Origin: Levilactobacillus tujiorum
Lineage (GTDB): Bacteria > Bacillota > Bacilli > Lactobacillales > Lactobacillaceae
DNA: 64,000 nucleotides
Direction: 5' to 3'
Assembly: GCF_012641185.1 (NCBI RefSeq)
Contig: NZ_JAAXLK010000006.1
Span: 67,648 to 131,647 of the forward strand
Positions 1-8,892 of the stretch are shown here, in pieces. Under the pieces are notes generated by a model. It saw only the letters and a program-made list of their open reading frames with translations. It was not told the DNA's origin and did not search any database. A program made the translations under genes and the position numbers. Every line of letters starts with the position of its first letter. Position 1 is the first letter of the stretch.

Positions 1-17
1 GAATCCTCTAGTCGGCA
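1..17 (+). tRNA. 3' end of a tRNA, probably tRNA-Thr (partial)
   Basis: The first 17 bases read as the 3' half of a T arm followed by an acceptor strand ending AGTCGGCA. Lactobacillus tRNA-Thr normally ends this way, and it would pair with a 5' GCCGACT lying outside the window. The anticodon is not visible, so the identity is an inference from the acceptor sequence and from the adjoining tRNA cluster. Confidence 0.5.
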
Positions 18-42
18 TGGTTACAAATTTAATAGCCAATTT

Positions 43-114
43 GCGGAAGTAGTTCAGTGGTAGAACATCACCTTGCCATGGTGGGGGTCGCGGGTTCAAA
101 TCCCGTCTTCCGCT
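43..114 (+). tRNA. tRNA-Gly (GCC)
   Basis: A cloverleaf can be drawn by eye. The 5' acceptor GCGGAAG pairs with CTTCCGC at 107-113, the anticodon stem-loop carries GCC within CTTGCCATG, and the T arm contains GGTTCAAATCC. CCA is not encoded. It is the first complete member of a five-gene tRNA run that shares one downstream terminator. Confidence 0.95.
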
Positions 115-125
115 TTTGCCCTTTT

Positions 126-211
126 GCCGGGGTGGCGGAATTGGCAGACGCACAGGACTTAAAATCCTGCGGTCAGTGATGACCGTACCGGTTCGATCCC
201 GGTCCTCGGCA
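126..211 (+). tRNA. tRNA-Leu (TAA)
   Basis: The acceptor GCCGGGG pairs with CCTCGGC at 204-210. The anticodon loop reads CTTAAAA (anticodon TAA). A long variable arm of class II type follows the anticodon stem, before the T arm GGTTCGATCC. The length of 86 nt fits tRNA-Leu. Confidence 0.95.
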
Positions 212-231
212 TTTAACTTAATAATAATTAT

Positions 232-305
232 GCACCCATAGCGCAATTGGATAGAGTGTCTGACTACGAATCAGAAGGTTGTAGGTTCGACTCCTACTGG
301 GTGCA
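232..305 (+). tRNA. tRNA-Arg (ACG)
   Basis: The acceptor GCACCCA pairs with TGGGTGC at 298-304. The anticodon loop contains ACG, read as ICG after A34 deamination, which decodes CGU/CGC/CGA. The T arm GGTTCGACTCC is standard. Confidence 0.95.
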
Positions 306-338
306 TTTTTGTTGCTTATGAGTCTTATAGGCAATTTT

Positions 339-412
339 CGGGAAGTAGCTCAGCTTGGTAGAGCACCTGGTTTGGGACCAGGGGGTCGCAGGTTCGAATC
401 CTGTCTTCCCGA
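339..412 (+). tRNA. tRNA-Pro (TGG)
   Basis: The acceptor CGGGAAG pairs with CTTCCCG at 405-411. The anticodon loop is TTTGGGA, giving TGG. It is nearly identical outside the anticodon arm to the next tRNA-Pro, so the two probably arose by duplication. Confidence 0.95.
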
Positions 413-449
413 TTTGACTGACAAGATTTGTGGGTCAGTGAGCTTTCCT

Positions 450-523
450 CGGGAAGTAGCTCAGCTTGGTAGAGCACCACGTTCGGGACGTGGGGGTCGC
501 AAGTTCAAATCTTGTCTTCCCGA
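450..523 (+). tRNA. tRNA-Pro (CGG)
   Basis: The acceptor CGGGAAG pairs with CTTCCCG. The anticodon loop is TTCGGGA, giving CGG. The D arm and acceptor match the tRNA-Pro at 339-412. A second, CCG-specific tRNA-Pro fits a genome of moderate GC. Confidence 0.95.
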
Positions 524-555
524 TTTTTTTATTCCCGAATACATATAATAGTAGT

Positions 556-601
556 AAACGGCAGTTTCCGTACAGATTGTTTGGAAGCATGCCGTTTTTT
601 T
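556..601 (+). terminator. Terminator of the tRNA cluster
   Basis: AAACGGCA (556-563) pairs with TGCCGTTT (590-597), with an inner TTCC/GGAA pairing, and runs into a string of T. It lies just after the last tRNA. Confidence 0.8.
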
Positions 602-720
602 GTTACCATATAATACTAGAACTTCCAGAAAATGCCACGAGCTGGTGAACCCCGTGCGAGGCCCACCGGTAGTTCGTTGGTAAAATCTGCAAACTTCTCG
701 GGTATCTGCGGTCTAATCCG

Positions 721-748
721 TTGCATTTTCGCAGGAAATTCGTATAAT
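721..748 (+). promoter_or_regulatory. ctsR-clpC promoter
   Basis: TTGCAT (721-726) and a perfect TATAAT (743-748) are 16 nt apart, 47 nt upstream of the ctsR start. The CtsR operator begins 3 nt after the -10 box, so it covers the probable transcription start. Confidence 0.75.
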
Positions 749-751
749 ATT

Positions 752-768
752 AGTCAACATTAGTCAAG
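752..768 (+). promoter_or_regulatory. CtsR operator (tandem heptad)
   Basis: Two direct heptads, AGTCAAC (752-758) and AGTCAAG (762-768), are separated by 3 nt. They match the known CtsR box (A/G)GTCAAA-N3-(A/G)GTCAAA except at the last base of each heptad. The site sits over the start of the ctsR-clpC transcript, which implies autorepression relieved by heat or protein stress. Confidence 0.85.
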
Positions 769-794
769 AACACTGCATTGAAGGGGGGACGATA

Positions 795-1262
795 ATGGAG
801 AATCAAAATATTTCGGATATTATTGAATCTTACCTGAAGCAGATTCTGGCTGAATCCCAGCAGGTGGAGATCCGCCGAGCGGAAATTGCTAGTCAGTTTA
901 ATGTCGTACCGTCGCAGATTAATTACGTGATTAAGACCCGCTTTACGATTCAGGATGGCTACGTGGTCCAGAGTAAACGTGGCGGGGGTGGCTATATTCG
1001 AATCGAAAAGGTTAAGTTACTCGATAACTTAGACTTTATTGATTCGCTCGTGGCTGCGGTCGGTGATCAAATCTCACGCCACGATAGTTTATCCGTCGTT
1101 CGGAGCCTCTTTGAAGCTGGCGCGATCAATCGCAGTGAAGCCAATATCATTCTCGCAGCGATCAATAAAGATGCGATCAATACGGGTGATCGGCAAGTCG
1201 ATGAACAAATTCGTGCGCAGATTCTGATTTCAATTTTGAATCACCTACGTTATGAAAGCTAA
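795..1262 (+). CDS. ctsR: CtsR, transcriptional repressor of class III stress genes
   Basis: This 155-residue protein is the dimeric winged-helix repressor of clp genes. The N-terminal part is the HTH region, and RGGGGYIRI at about residues 62-70 is the conserved glycine-rich wing that reads the heptad operator and senses heat. The start is set by the strong AGGGGGG ribosome site at 782-788. The gene is first in a two-gene operon with clpC, 17 nt apart, behind its own operator. mcsA and mcsB, which control CtsR in Bacillus, are absent here, as is usual in lactobacilli. Confidence 0.97.
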   Translation: MENQNISDIIESYLKQILAESQQVEIRRAEIASQFNVVPSQINYVIKTRFTIQDGYVVQSKRGGGGYIRIEKVKLLDNLDFIDSLVAAVGDQISRHDSLSVVRSLFEAGAINRSEANIILAAINKDAINTGDRQVDEQIRAQILISILNHLRYES

Positions 1263-1279
1263 GAAAGTGAGGAGCTGCA

Positions 1280-3766
1280 ATGGATAATTTATTTACACCC
1301 AGCGCTAAGAGTGTTCTGGTCTTGGCACAGGAACAAGCAAAGTACTTTAAGCACCAAGCAGTGGGGACAGAACACTTGCTGCTGGCCCTCACCATTGAAA
1401 AAAATGGCATTGCTAACAAAGTTTTACAACAATTCTCAGTGACGGATGATGATGTCCGCGAAGAGATTGAACGATTTACGGGTTATGGCACCTTAGCCAA
1501 TACTGACAAAGATAGTTATTTGCCATACTCACCAAAGGCAAAATCAATGTTAGCCCTGGCTGGTGACGAGGCGAAGCGTTTAGGGGCCACCAAGATTGGG
1601 ACGGAACATCTCTTACTGGCTTTGCTGAGCGACGAAACCATTCTGTCGTCGCGGATTTTGAAGAACCTCAACGTCCAGTTAACGGATGCTCATAAGGTTG
1701 TGTTGCGGAAGCTCGGGATTACCGATACACCTAAGCGTCGGAATGACAGCCGTAATCGGCGGACAGCCCAAGCGGGAACCCCAACCTTGGATTCCTTGGC
1801 TCGTGATTTGACGGCCTCTGCTAAAGAAGGTCGGATGGACCCAACGGTGGGCCGTGAAAAAGAAGTCAAGCGAGTGATTCAAATTCTCAGTCGTCGGACC
1901 AAGAACAATCCGGTTCTGATTGGTGAACCAGGTGTTGGGAAGACCGCGATTGCGGAAGGCTTAGCCCAACGGATCATTGCTGGTGACGTGCCAGAAGACA
2001 TGCAGAATAAGCGGCTGATGATGCTCGACATGGGCTCATTGGTAGCGGGCACGAAGTATCGTGGTGAATTCGAAGACCGTTTGAAGAAGGTCATCGAAGA
2101 AATCTACAACGATGGTCAAGTTATTCTGTTTATTGATGAGTTGCACACGCTGATCGGTGCCGGTGGCGCTGAAGGGGCGATTGATGCTTCGAACATCTTA
2201 AAGCCTGCCTTGGCCCGTGGCGAGTTACAGACCATTGGGGCAACGACGTTAGACGAATACCAGAAATATATTGAATCTGACGCTGCGTTGGAACGGCGGT
2301 TTGCAACGGTTCAGGTCAATGAACCAACTTCCGCCGAAGCCTTGGAAATCTTGAAGGGATTGCGGTCACGTTACGAGGATCACCATCACGTGAACATTAC
2401 GGATGATGCCCTCGAACAGGCGGTTAAGCTCTCAACGCGGTACATTAGCGATCGTTTCTTGCCCGATAAAGCCATTGACTTGATGGATGAAGCGGCAGCT
2501 AAGGTACGGATTGATCAGATGGACAAGCCAACACCTGCTAGCAAGCAGGCGAAGGAATTAGAGAAGCTCTCGGCTGATAAGGAAGCCGCAATTGAACGGC
2601 AAGACTTCGAACAAGCCGCTAAGTTACGGACAGAAGAGATGGCACTCCGGCAGAAGGTGGAAGCACGGGCTGCTAAAGCGGCTGCGGCGACAACGACTGA
2701 CCGGCAGTACGCGACGGATGTTACCGGCGAAGATGTGGCCGATGTGGTTGCTGAGTGGACGGGGGTTCCCGTTACCCAGCTTAAGCAAACGGATGCGGAT
2801 CGACTGGTGAACTTGGAGAAGATTCTCCATAAGCGTGTGATCGGCCAATCGGAGGCGGTTTCCGCGGTTGCGCGGGCCATTCGGCGGGCACGGTCTGGGT
2901 TGAAAGATCCTAACCGGCCAATCGGATCGTTTATGTTCTTGGGGCCGACTGGTGTTGGGAAGACTGAACTAGCTAAGGCACTGGCTGAAGCGATGTTTGG
3001 CTCCGAAGACAACATGATTCGGGTCGACATGAGTGAGTACATGGAAAAGTACTCAACGAGTCGGTTGATCGGGTCGGCGCCAGGATACGTGGGCTACGAC
3101 GAAGGTGGCCAATTGACCGAAAAAGTTCGGCAAAAGCCATACTCCGTGGTCTTGTTTGATGAAGTGGAAAAGGCGCATCCGGATGTGTTCAACATTCTCT
3201 TGCAGGTCCTGGACGATGGCTATCTGACCGATTCTAAAGGACGTAAGGTGGACTTCAGAAATACGATTCTGATCATGACGTCTAACTTAGGGGCAACGAA
3301 GCTGCGGGATGAAAAGACTGTTGGGTTTGGTGCCGAAGATATGGCGAATGATTACCGGGCAATGTCACAAACGATCCGGGAAACGTTGAAGCAATCCTTC
3401 CGGCCAGAATTCTTGAACCGGATTGATGAAACGGTGATCTTCCACTCCTTGAAGAAGGATGAATTACACGAAATTGTGAAGTTGATGGCCAAACACATCG
3501 TTGACCGGGTAGCTGAACAAGACATTAAGCTTAAGATTACGCCGGCAGCCATTGAAGTGGTTGCTAAGGCCGGCTTTGATCCAGAGTATGGTGCACGGCC
3601 AATTCGGCGGGCATTGCAGACTCAGGTTGAAGACAAGTTGAGTGAAGCTCTGCTCAACGGTGAGGTTAAGACGCATGACCAAGTCACTATTGGGGCGACA
3701 CGCGGTGAAATCACGATTAACGTGAAGGCACCACGTAACACTAAAAAGCCAACCGTAGTGGGCTAA
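1280..3766 (+). CDS. clpC: ClpC, AAA+ unfoldase subunit of the Clp protease
   Basis: This 828-residue Hsp100 protein has an N-terminal Clp_N repeat domain. The first AAA+ module has Walker [10 protein letters not shown] near residue 215 and Walker [14 protein letters not shown]-like coiled middle domain lies near 435-465. The second AAA+ module has Walker [10 protein letters not shown] near 554 and carries the C-terminal ClpB_D2 small domain. ClpC unfolds substrates and feeds them to ClpP in the cytoplasm, usually with an adaptor. It is cotranscribed with ctsR. Length and domain order are normal. Confidence 0.97.
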   Translation: MDNLFTPSAKSVLVLAQEQAKYFKHQAVGTEHLLLALTIEKNGIANKVLQQFSVTDDDVREEIERFTGYGTLANTDKDSYLPYSPKAKSMLALAGDEAKRLGATKIGTEHLLLALLSDETILSSRILKNLNVQLTDAHKVVLRKLGITDTPKRRNDSRNRRTAQAGTPTLDSLARDLTASAKEGRMDPTVGREKEVKRVIQILSRRTKNNPVLIGEPGVGKTAIAEGLAQRIIAGDVPEDMQNKRLMMLDMGSLVAGTKYRGEFEDRLKKVIEEIYNDGQVILFIDELHTLIGAGGAEGAIDASNILKPALARGELQTIGATTLDEYQKYIESDAALERRFATVQVNEPTSAEALEILKGLRSRYEDHHHVNITDDALEQAVKLSTRYISDRFLPDKAIDLMDEAAAKVRIDQMDKPTPASKQAKELEKLSADKEAAIERQDFEQAAKLRTEEMALRQKVEARAAKAAAATTTDRQYATDVTGEDVADVVAEWTGVPVTQLKQTDADRLVNLEKILHKRVIGQSEAVSAVARAIRRARSGLKDPNRPIGSFMFLGPTGVGKTELAKALAEAMFGSEDNMIRVDMSEYMEKYSTSRLIGSAPGYVGYDEGGQLTEKVRQKPYSVVLFDEVEKAHPDVFNILLQVLDDGYLTDSKGRKVDFRNTILIMTSNLGATKLRDEKTVGFGAEDMANDYRAMSQTIRETLKQSFRPEFLNRIDETVIFHSLKKDELHEIVKLMAKHIVDRVAEQDIKLKITPAAIEVVAKAGFDPEYGARPIRRALQTQVEDKLSEALLNGEVKTHDQVTIGATRGEITINVKAPRNTKKPTVVG

Positions 3767-3781
3767 CTTAAACTAAATTTG

Positions 3782-3819
3782 GTAGTGGTGTTCCTAGTTA
3801 GGGGCATCGCTACTTTTTT
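3782..3819 (+). terminator. Terminator after clpC
   Basis: GTAGTGGTG (3782-3790) pairs with CATCGCTAC (3805-3813) with two G-U pairs. The stem is followed by TTTTTT. It closes the ctsR-clpC operon. Confidence 0.8.
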
Positions 3820-3833
3820 GATTGGGTCACTAA

Positions 3834-4174
3834 AGGGATGGGGACTAGCGTACTTACCTCATCCCTGGATTTCGTACCACTAAGCTGGCTTAAGTCGGTC
3901 GCTCCCCGGTTTTGAAGGTATTTTGCAGGAGAACAGTCGAAAACCAGCTACTTAGAGTTTTCGGCTCAATTAATATCGATTGTGATAATTGTTATCTCGG
4001 CTGTCTCGGAACACTGTGTGAGCCGAGAGGTCAGCAGATATGGGCTCAGGCGCGTCGTTCTACTTAGCCAGTAAGTGGTCTTCTTACTGACTTAGTAGAA
4101 AACCAAGCTTGTAGACTCGGCACTTTCGAGGCTTCAAGTTGTGTTCGCACCGATCCAGCCCATATCTGCTGACC
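3834..4174. repeat. Palindrome-rich non-coding stretch between clpC and tetR
   Basis: The 600-nt gap between clpC and tetR holds no convincing gene but several inverted repeats. These are AGGGATG/CATCCCT (3834-3840, 3860-3866), CTCGGCT/AGCCGAG (3996-4002, 4021-4027) and a perfect 18-bp pair (4029-4046 with 4157-4174). Inside the 18-bp pair is a hairpin of 16 matches in 18 (about 4058-4075 with 4083-4100). The nesting suggests a folded RNA or a decayed MITE-like element. No known family was recognised. The rest of the gap to 4416 shows nothing definite. Confidence 0.6.
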
Positions 4175-4416
4175 GGTAAGGCGAAGAAACGTCGTACTGC
4201 TACCGAGACAGGCGCCATCGGGATTTCGGAACTTGTGACTTTTAGTCAGCTTAACCATTATTTAAACCAGTTGATCTAGCTGGTGATAAATGACTGTGGT
4301 ACACTTAGTCTGATCATATCGTTTATCTGGCAACTAATAGACGATCTTGTGGCTAAATTAAAGATCAGCCAATGACAATAAACTAACTTCACCACAGAAA
4401 GGAAGATGGCCGACTC

Positions 4417-5016
4417 ATGAAGAGAGAAGAGCAACTGACCCACACCCACGCGGCAATTCTAGCGGCAGCCCGGGCTCAATTTCTAGCGCAAGGCTACCAA
4501 GCAACGTCAACGCGTGAAATTGCAAAACAAGTTGGCATTACACAGCCAGCTTTGTACCATCATTTTAGCGATAAGGAGGTCATCTTTCTTGAAGTCATCA
4601 AGACGGTTGGTGAGGAGATCAAGAAGGGGATCACGGCCGTGGTTGACCAGATTCAACCTGACGCGGACCCCGTTGAAGCCCTGACGGCGGTCACGGAAGT
4701 CTTGACGGCTGCGCATCCCCGAGACGTTTTTACGGTGATTCATGGGAGCTTTAAGTTCCTGAAGCCGGAGAATAAGCGGCAGTTGGGTGCGATCTTTATG
4801 GGTGACTATCTGGTGCCGTTAACCCAGTTCTTCGATACCGGGGTAGTGACGCTGCAGGATGGCGTAAAAGCACAGGATGCCGCTTCGTTTTATCTGACGA
4901 GTCTGAGCCCACTGTTTAATACGTTCCATCACGTGGGGCCCGCTGACGCCTCGCAGCATGAACAGACGTTGACCCTGATTCGGTTGATCTTATTTGGGGT
5001 TGCCACGGAGAAGTAA
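4417..5016 (+). CDS. TetR/AcrR-family transcriptional regulator
   Basis: This 199-residue protein has a typical N-terminal TetR HTH at about residues 10-57, including TSTREIAKQVGITQPALYHH and the following SDKE. The C-terminal ligand domain is divergent and gives no hint of the effector. The ATG follows GGAAG at 4401-4405, at a somewhat long spacing. It stands alone, with the palindromic gap before it and the rpoB promoter 11 nt after it, so no target gene is adjacent. It may act on itself or on distant genes. Confidence 0.9.
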   Translation: MKREEQLTHTHAAILAAARAQFLAQGYQATSTREIAKQVGITQPALYHHFSDKEVIFLEVIKTVGEEIKKGITAVVDQIQPDADPVEALTAVTEVLTAAHPRDVFTVIHGSFKFLKPENKRQLGAIFMGDYLVPLTQFFDTGVVTLQDGVKAQDAASFYLTSLSPLFNTFHHVGPADASQHEQTLTLIRLILFGVATEK

Positions 5017-5026
5017 CACTTCTTTA

Positions 5027-5055
5027 TTGACAATTGCCCAAGATACTAGTACTAT
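5027..5055 (+). promoter_or_regulatory. rpoB-rpoC promoter
   Basis: A consensus TTGACA (5027-5032) lies 17 nt from TACTAT (5050-5055). This predicts a leader of about 195 nt before the rpoB start. Confidence 0.8.
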
Positions 5056-5061
5056 ATCATT

Positions 5062-5165
5062 TGTATGCAACTGTGAACTGAAATTGAGCGCACCGATCTA
5101 TTGTCCGGTAGCGTCCATTATAAGAAGCCAAAAGCAAACTGTGGGTTTGTTTTTGGATTTTTTTT
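5062..5165 (+). ncRNA. Structured rpoB leader (candidate Lacto-rpoB RNA with attenuator-like hairpin)
   Basis: Two hairpins are visible. CGCACCG (5089-5095) pairs with CGGTAGCG (5106-5113) around one bulged base. CCAAAAGCAAAC (5128-5139) pairs with GTTTGTTTTTGG (5145-5156) with one G-U pair, and is followed by A and eight T (5158-5165), the form of an intrinsic terminator. The Lacto-rpoB motif is known from rpoB leaders of Lactobacillales. Assignment to that family rests on position and has not been checked against its covariance model. Confidence 0.55.
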
Positions 5166-5256
5166 GCCAAAAAACCGGCTGATTACGCAATTGTAATTAA
5201 AATGTAACATTTCGGCTTTTGACCAGTCCACAGAATAAATAGGAGAGGTGAACAAC

Positions 5257-8200
5257 TTGGCAGGACACTTAGTGAAATACGGGAAACACCGTACTCGCCG
5301 TAGCTATTCGCGGATCAAGGAAGTCCTTGATCTCCCTAACTTAATCGAGATTCAAACCAATTCCTACAACTGGTTCCTCGATGAAGGTTTACGGGATATG
5401 TTCGACGACATCATGCCAATCGAAGATTTTCAAGGAAACCTTTCGTTAGAGTTTGTTGATTATCAATTACTGGAACCCAAATACACGGTCGATGAAGCAC
5501 GGGAGCATGATGCCAATTATTCAGCACCATTGCACGTGACCTTACGCTTAACCAACCATGAAACGGGTGAAATCAAATCACAAGACGTCTTCTTCGGTGA
5601 CTTCCCATTAATGACGGCCCAAGGGACCTTCATCATTAACGGGGCAGAACGGGTTATTGTTTCTCAATTAGTCCGCTCACCAGGCGTTTACTTCAATGAA
5701 GATACTGATAAGAACGGTCGGACTGTCTTTGGTGCTACGGTCATCCCTAACCGGGGGGCTTGGCTCGAGTTCGAAACCGACGCTAAGAACATTTCCTACG
5801 TGCGGATTGACCGGACGCGGAAGATTCCAATGACCGAATTGGTTCGGGCATTAGGTTTCGGTTCTGACGATGAAATCTTGGATATCTTGGGTGATAACGA
5901 GAGTCTTTCTAACACGTTGGAAAAGGATATTCATAAGAATACCGATGATTCCCGTGTAGAAGAATCCTTAAAGGATATCTACGAACGTCTACGTCCAGGT
6001 GAACCTAAGACGGCTGACTCTTCACGGAGCTTGCTGACGGCACGGTTCTTTGATCCTAAGCGTTACGACATGGCACCTGTTGGTCGTTACAAGACCAACA
6101 AGAAGCTCAGTTTGAAGACGCGTTTGCTCGGCTTAACCTTAGCTGAAACGTTAGCTGATCCAGATACTGGTGAAGTTATCGCGCAAAAGGGAACGGTTGT
6201 CGACAAGGACGTTATGAAGACCTTGGCACCATACCTGGATCAAGACGATTTTAAGATGGTCACGTTCCAACCTTCTGATGAAGCGGTTGTTACGGAACCA
6301 TTGAAGTTACAGATCATCAAGGTTCAATCCCCAGAAGATCCAGAACAAGAAGTGCCAGTGATTGGTAACGGCAATATTGATATCAAGTTGAAGCACATTC
6401 GCCCAGCTGACATCATTGCTTCCATGAACTACTTCTTCGATCTGCAAATTGGGATTGGTAGTACTGATGATATCGACCACTTGGGTAACCGGCGGATTCG
6501 TTCCGTGGGTGAATTGTTGCAAAACCAATTCCGGATCGGGTTATCCCGGATGGAACGGGTTGTGCGTGAACGGATGTCTATTCAAGACGCTGCAACTGTC
6601 ACGCCACAACAATTGATTAACATTCGGCCAGTGGTTGCTTCCATTAAGGAATTCTTCGGGTCATCTCAATTGTCACAATTCATGGATCAGACCAACCCAT
6701 TGGGCGAATTAACCCATAAGCGTCGTCTGTCTGCCCTTGGACCTGGTGGTTTGACGCGTGACCGTGCCGGATATGAAGTCCGGGATGTTCACTACACCCA
6801 CTACGGCCGGATGTGCCCAATTGAAACGCCTGAAGGACCTAACATTGGTTTGATTAACAGTCTTTCCAGTTATGCCCGCGTTAACAAGTATGGGTTCATT
6901 GAAACGCCATACCGTCGTGTGTCATGGGATACGCACATGGTTACCGACAAGATCGATTACCTGACTGCCGACGAAGAAGATAACTACGTCGTTGCCCAAG
7001 CCAACACGCCATTAAACGATGACGGTTCCTTCGCAACGGATACCATCATGGCCCGTGACGAAGATAATAACATTGAAACTAGTGCTGACAAGATTGACTA
7101 CATGGACGTTTCGCCTAAGCAAGTAGTTGCCGTGGCCACTGCATGTATTCCTTTCTTGGAAAACGATGACTCCAACCGTGCCCTGATGGGGGCCAACATG
7201 CAACGGCAAGCCGTACCTTTACTGGATCCTCACGCACCATTAGTTGGGACTGGTATTGAATACAAGGCTGCGCATGACTCCGGTGTTGCTTTAATCAGTC
7301 AACACGAAGGAACGGTTGAATATGTCGATGCTCGTGAGATTCGCGTTCGTCGCGCTGACGATGCCCTCGACACTTACAAGTTAATGAAGTTCCGCCGGTC
7401 AAACGGTGGTAAGAACTACAACCAACGGCCAATCGTTAAGGTCGGCGATCATGTCGATAACGACGAAATTCTGGCTGATGGTCCTTCCATGGAAAATGGG
7501 GAACTTGCTTTAGGGCAAAACCCATTGGTTGCCTTCATGACTTGGCAAGGGTACAACTTCGAAGATGCCATCGGGATCAACGAACGGTTGGTTCGCGATG
7601 ACGTTTACACGTCAATTCATATTGAAGAGTATGAATCAGAAGCACGTGATACGAAGCTTGGACCTGAAGAAATGACCCGTGAAATCCCTAACGTTGGGGA
7701 AGATGCCTTGAAGAACTTGGACGAAGACGGAATTATCCGTGTTGGTGCCGAAGTTCAAGACGGTGACATCTTAGTTGGTAAGGTAACGCCTAAGGGTGTG
7801 ACGGAATTATCAGCTGAAGAACGGTTACTCCATGCGATCTTTGGTGAAAAGGCCCGCGAAGTTCGGGATACTTCACTCAAGGTGCCACATGGTGGTGGCG
7901 GGATTATCCAGGATGTTAAGATCTTTACTCGTGAAAACGGGGATGAATTATCACCTGGTGTCAACATGATGGTTCGTGTCTACATCGCACAAAAGCGGAA
8001 GATTCAAGTTGGGGACAAGATGTCTGGTCGTCATGGTAACAAGGGGACGGTTTCCGTTGTGATCCCTGAAGAAGATATGCCATACATGCCAGATGGTACC
8101 CCAATCGACATCATGTTGAGTCCAATGGGTGTGCCTTCTCGGATGAACATCGGACAAGTGCTCGAATTGCATTTGGGAATGGCTGCTCGTAAGTTGGGCA

Positions 8201-8871
8201 TCCACGTGGCTACGCCAGTCTTCGATGGTGCTCGTGATACTGATATTGCGGATGCTTTGAAGGAAGCTGGTATGGCTGCTGACGCCAAGACGGTCTTATA
8301 CGATGGCCGGACTGGTGAACCATTTGACAAGCGGGTTGCCGTTGGTGTCATGAACTACCTGAAGTTGGCCCACATGGTCGACGATAAGATGCACGCCCGT
8401 TCCATCGGACCTTACTCTCTGGTTACGCAACAACCACTTGGTGGGAAAGCGCAATTTGGTGGTCAGCGGTTTGGTGAAATGGAAGTTTGGGCCTTGGAAG
8501 CTTACGGTGCCGCTTATACGTTGCAAGAAATCTTGACGTACAAGTCTGATGACGTCGTTGGTCGGGTTAAGACTTACGAAGCCATCGTCAAGGGCGATCC
8601 AATTCCAAAGCCTGGTGTCCCTGAATCATTCCGTGTTCTGGTTAAGGAATTACAATCCTTAGGTCTAGACATGAAGGTCTTAAACGGGAACAACGAAGAA
8701 ATCGAACTCCGTGATATGGACGACGATGACGATGATGTTGTGAACGTTGATGCTTTGAGCAAGTACGCGCAACAGCAAGAAGAGCAACGCAAGGCGCAAG
8801 CTCAGACTGAGAATGCTAAGCCAACACCAGAAACTACGAAAAACGAAAGTCAACCGAACACACAAGACTAA
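5257..8871 (+). CDS. rpoB: RNA polymerase beta subunit
   Basis: This is the beta subunit of RNA polymerase, about 1204 residues. I place the start at TTG 5257, about 8 nt after the AGGAGAGG ribosome site. Bacillus rpoB also starts with TTG, and the protein then begins [24 protein letters not shown] at 5248 is in frame but overlaps the ribosome site. The rifampicin-binding cluster near residues 466-500 ([26 protein letters not shown]) looks wild type. The C-terminus carries an acidic DDDDDD run and a Gln-rich tail, common in lactobacilli. rpoC follows 21 nt downstream. Confidence 0.98.
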   Translation: MAGHLVKYGKHRTRRSYSRIKEVLDLPNLIEIQTNSYNWFLDEGLRDMFDDIMPIEDFQGNLSLEFVDYQLLEPKYTVDEAREHDANYSAPLHVTLRLTNHETGEIKSQDVFFGDFPLMTAQGTFIINGAERVIVSQLVRSPGVYFNEDTDKNGRTVFGATVIPNRGAWLEFETDAKNISYVRIDRTRKIPMTELVRALGFGSDDEILDILGDNESLSNTLEKDIHKNTDDSRVEESLKDIYERLRPGEPKTADSSRSLLTARFFDPKRYDMAPVGRYKTNKKLSLKTRLLGLTLAETLADPDTGEVIAQKGTVVDKDVMKTLAPYLDQDDFKMVTFQPSDEAVVTEPLKLQIIKVQSPEDPEQEVPVIGNGNIDIKLKHIRPADIIASMNYFFDLQIGIGSTDDIDHLGNRRIRSVGELLQNQFRIGLSRMERVVRERMSIQDAATVTPQQLINIRPVVASIKEFFGSSQLSQFMDQTNPLGELTHKRRLSALGPGGLTRDRAGYEVRDVHYTHYGRMCPIETPEGPNIGLINSLSSYARVNKYGFIETPYRRVSWDTHMVTDKIDYLTADEEDNYVVAQANTPLNDDGSFATDTIMARDEDNNIETSADKIDYMDVSPKQVVAVATACIPFLENDDSNRALMGANMQRQAVPLLDPHAPLVGTGIEYKAAHDSGVALISQHEGTVEYVDAREIRVRRADDALDTYKLMKFRRSNGGKNYNQRPIVKVGDHVDNDEILADGPSMENGELALGQNPLVAFMTWQGYNFEDAIGINERLVRDDVYTSIHIEEYESEARDTKLGPEEMTREIPNVGEDALKNLDEDGIIRVGAEVQDGDILVGKVTPKGVTELSAEERLLHAIFGEKAREVRDTSLKVPHGGGGIIQDVKIFTRENGDELSPGVNMMVRVYIAQKRKIQVGDKMSGRHGNKGTVSVVIPEEDMPYMPDGTPIDIMLSPMGVPSRMNIGQVLELHLGMAARKLGIHVATPVFDGARDTDIADALKEAGMAADAKTVLYDGRTGEPFDKRVAVGVMNYLKLAHMVDDKMHARSIGPYSLVTQQPLGGKAQFGGQRFGEMEVWALEAYGAAYTLQEILTYKSDDVVGRVKTYEAIVKGDPIPKPGVPESFRVLVKELQSLGLDMKVLNGNNEEIELRDMDDDDDDVVNVDALSKYAQQQEEQRKAQAQTENAKPTPETTKNESQPNTQD

Positions 8872-8892
8872 TTAATAAGGGAGGTCGCTTCT

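Noticed and set aside
309..648. Open frames across the tRNA-Pro genes and their terminator
   Set aside because: They overlap two clear tRNA genes and an intrinsic terminator and have no ribosome sites.
4064..4258. 64-codon leftward open frame in the palindromic gap
   Set aside because: It crosses both inverted-repeat arms, has no ribosome site and no recognisable protein features; it is more likely a by-product of the repeats.
5248..5256. GTG start for rpoB
   Set aside because: It overlaps the AGGAGAGG ribosome site, leaving almost no spacing; TTG 5257 has correct spacing and the family N-terminus.
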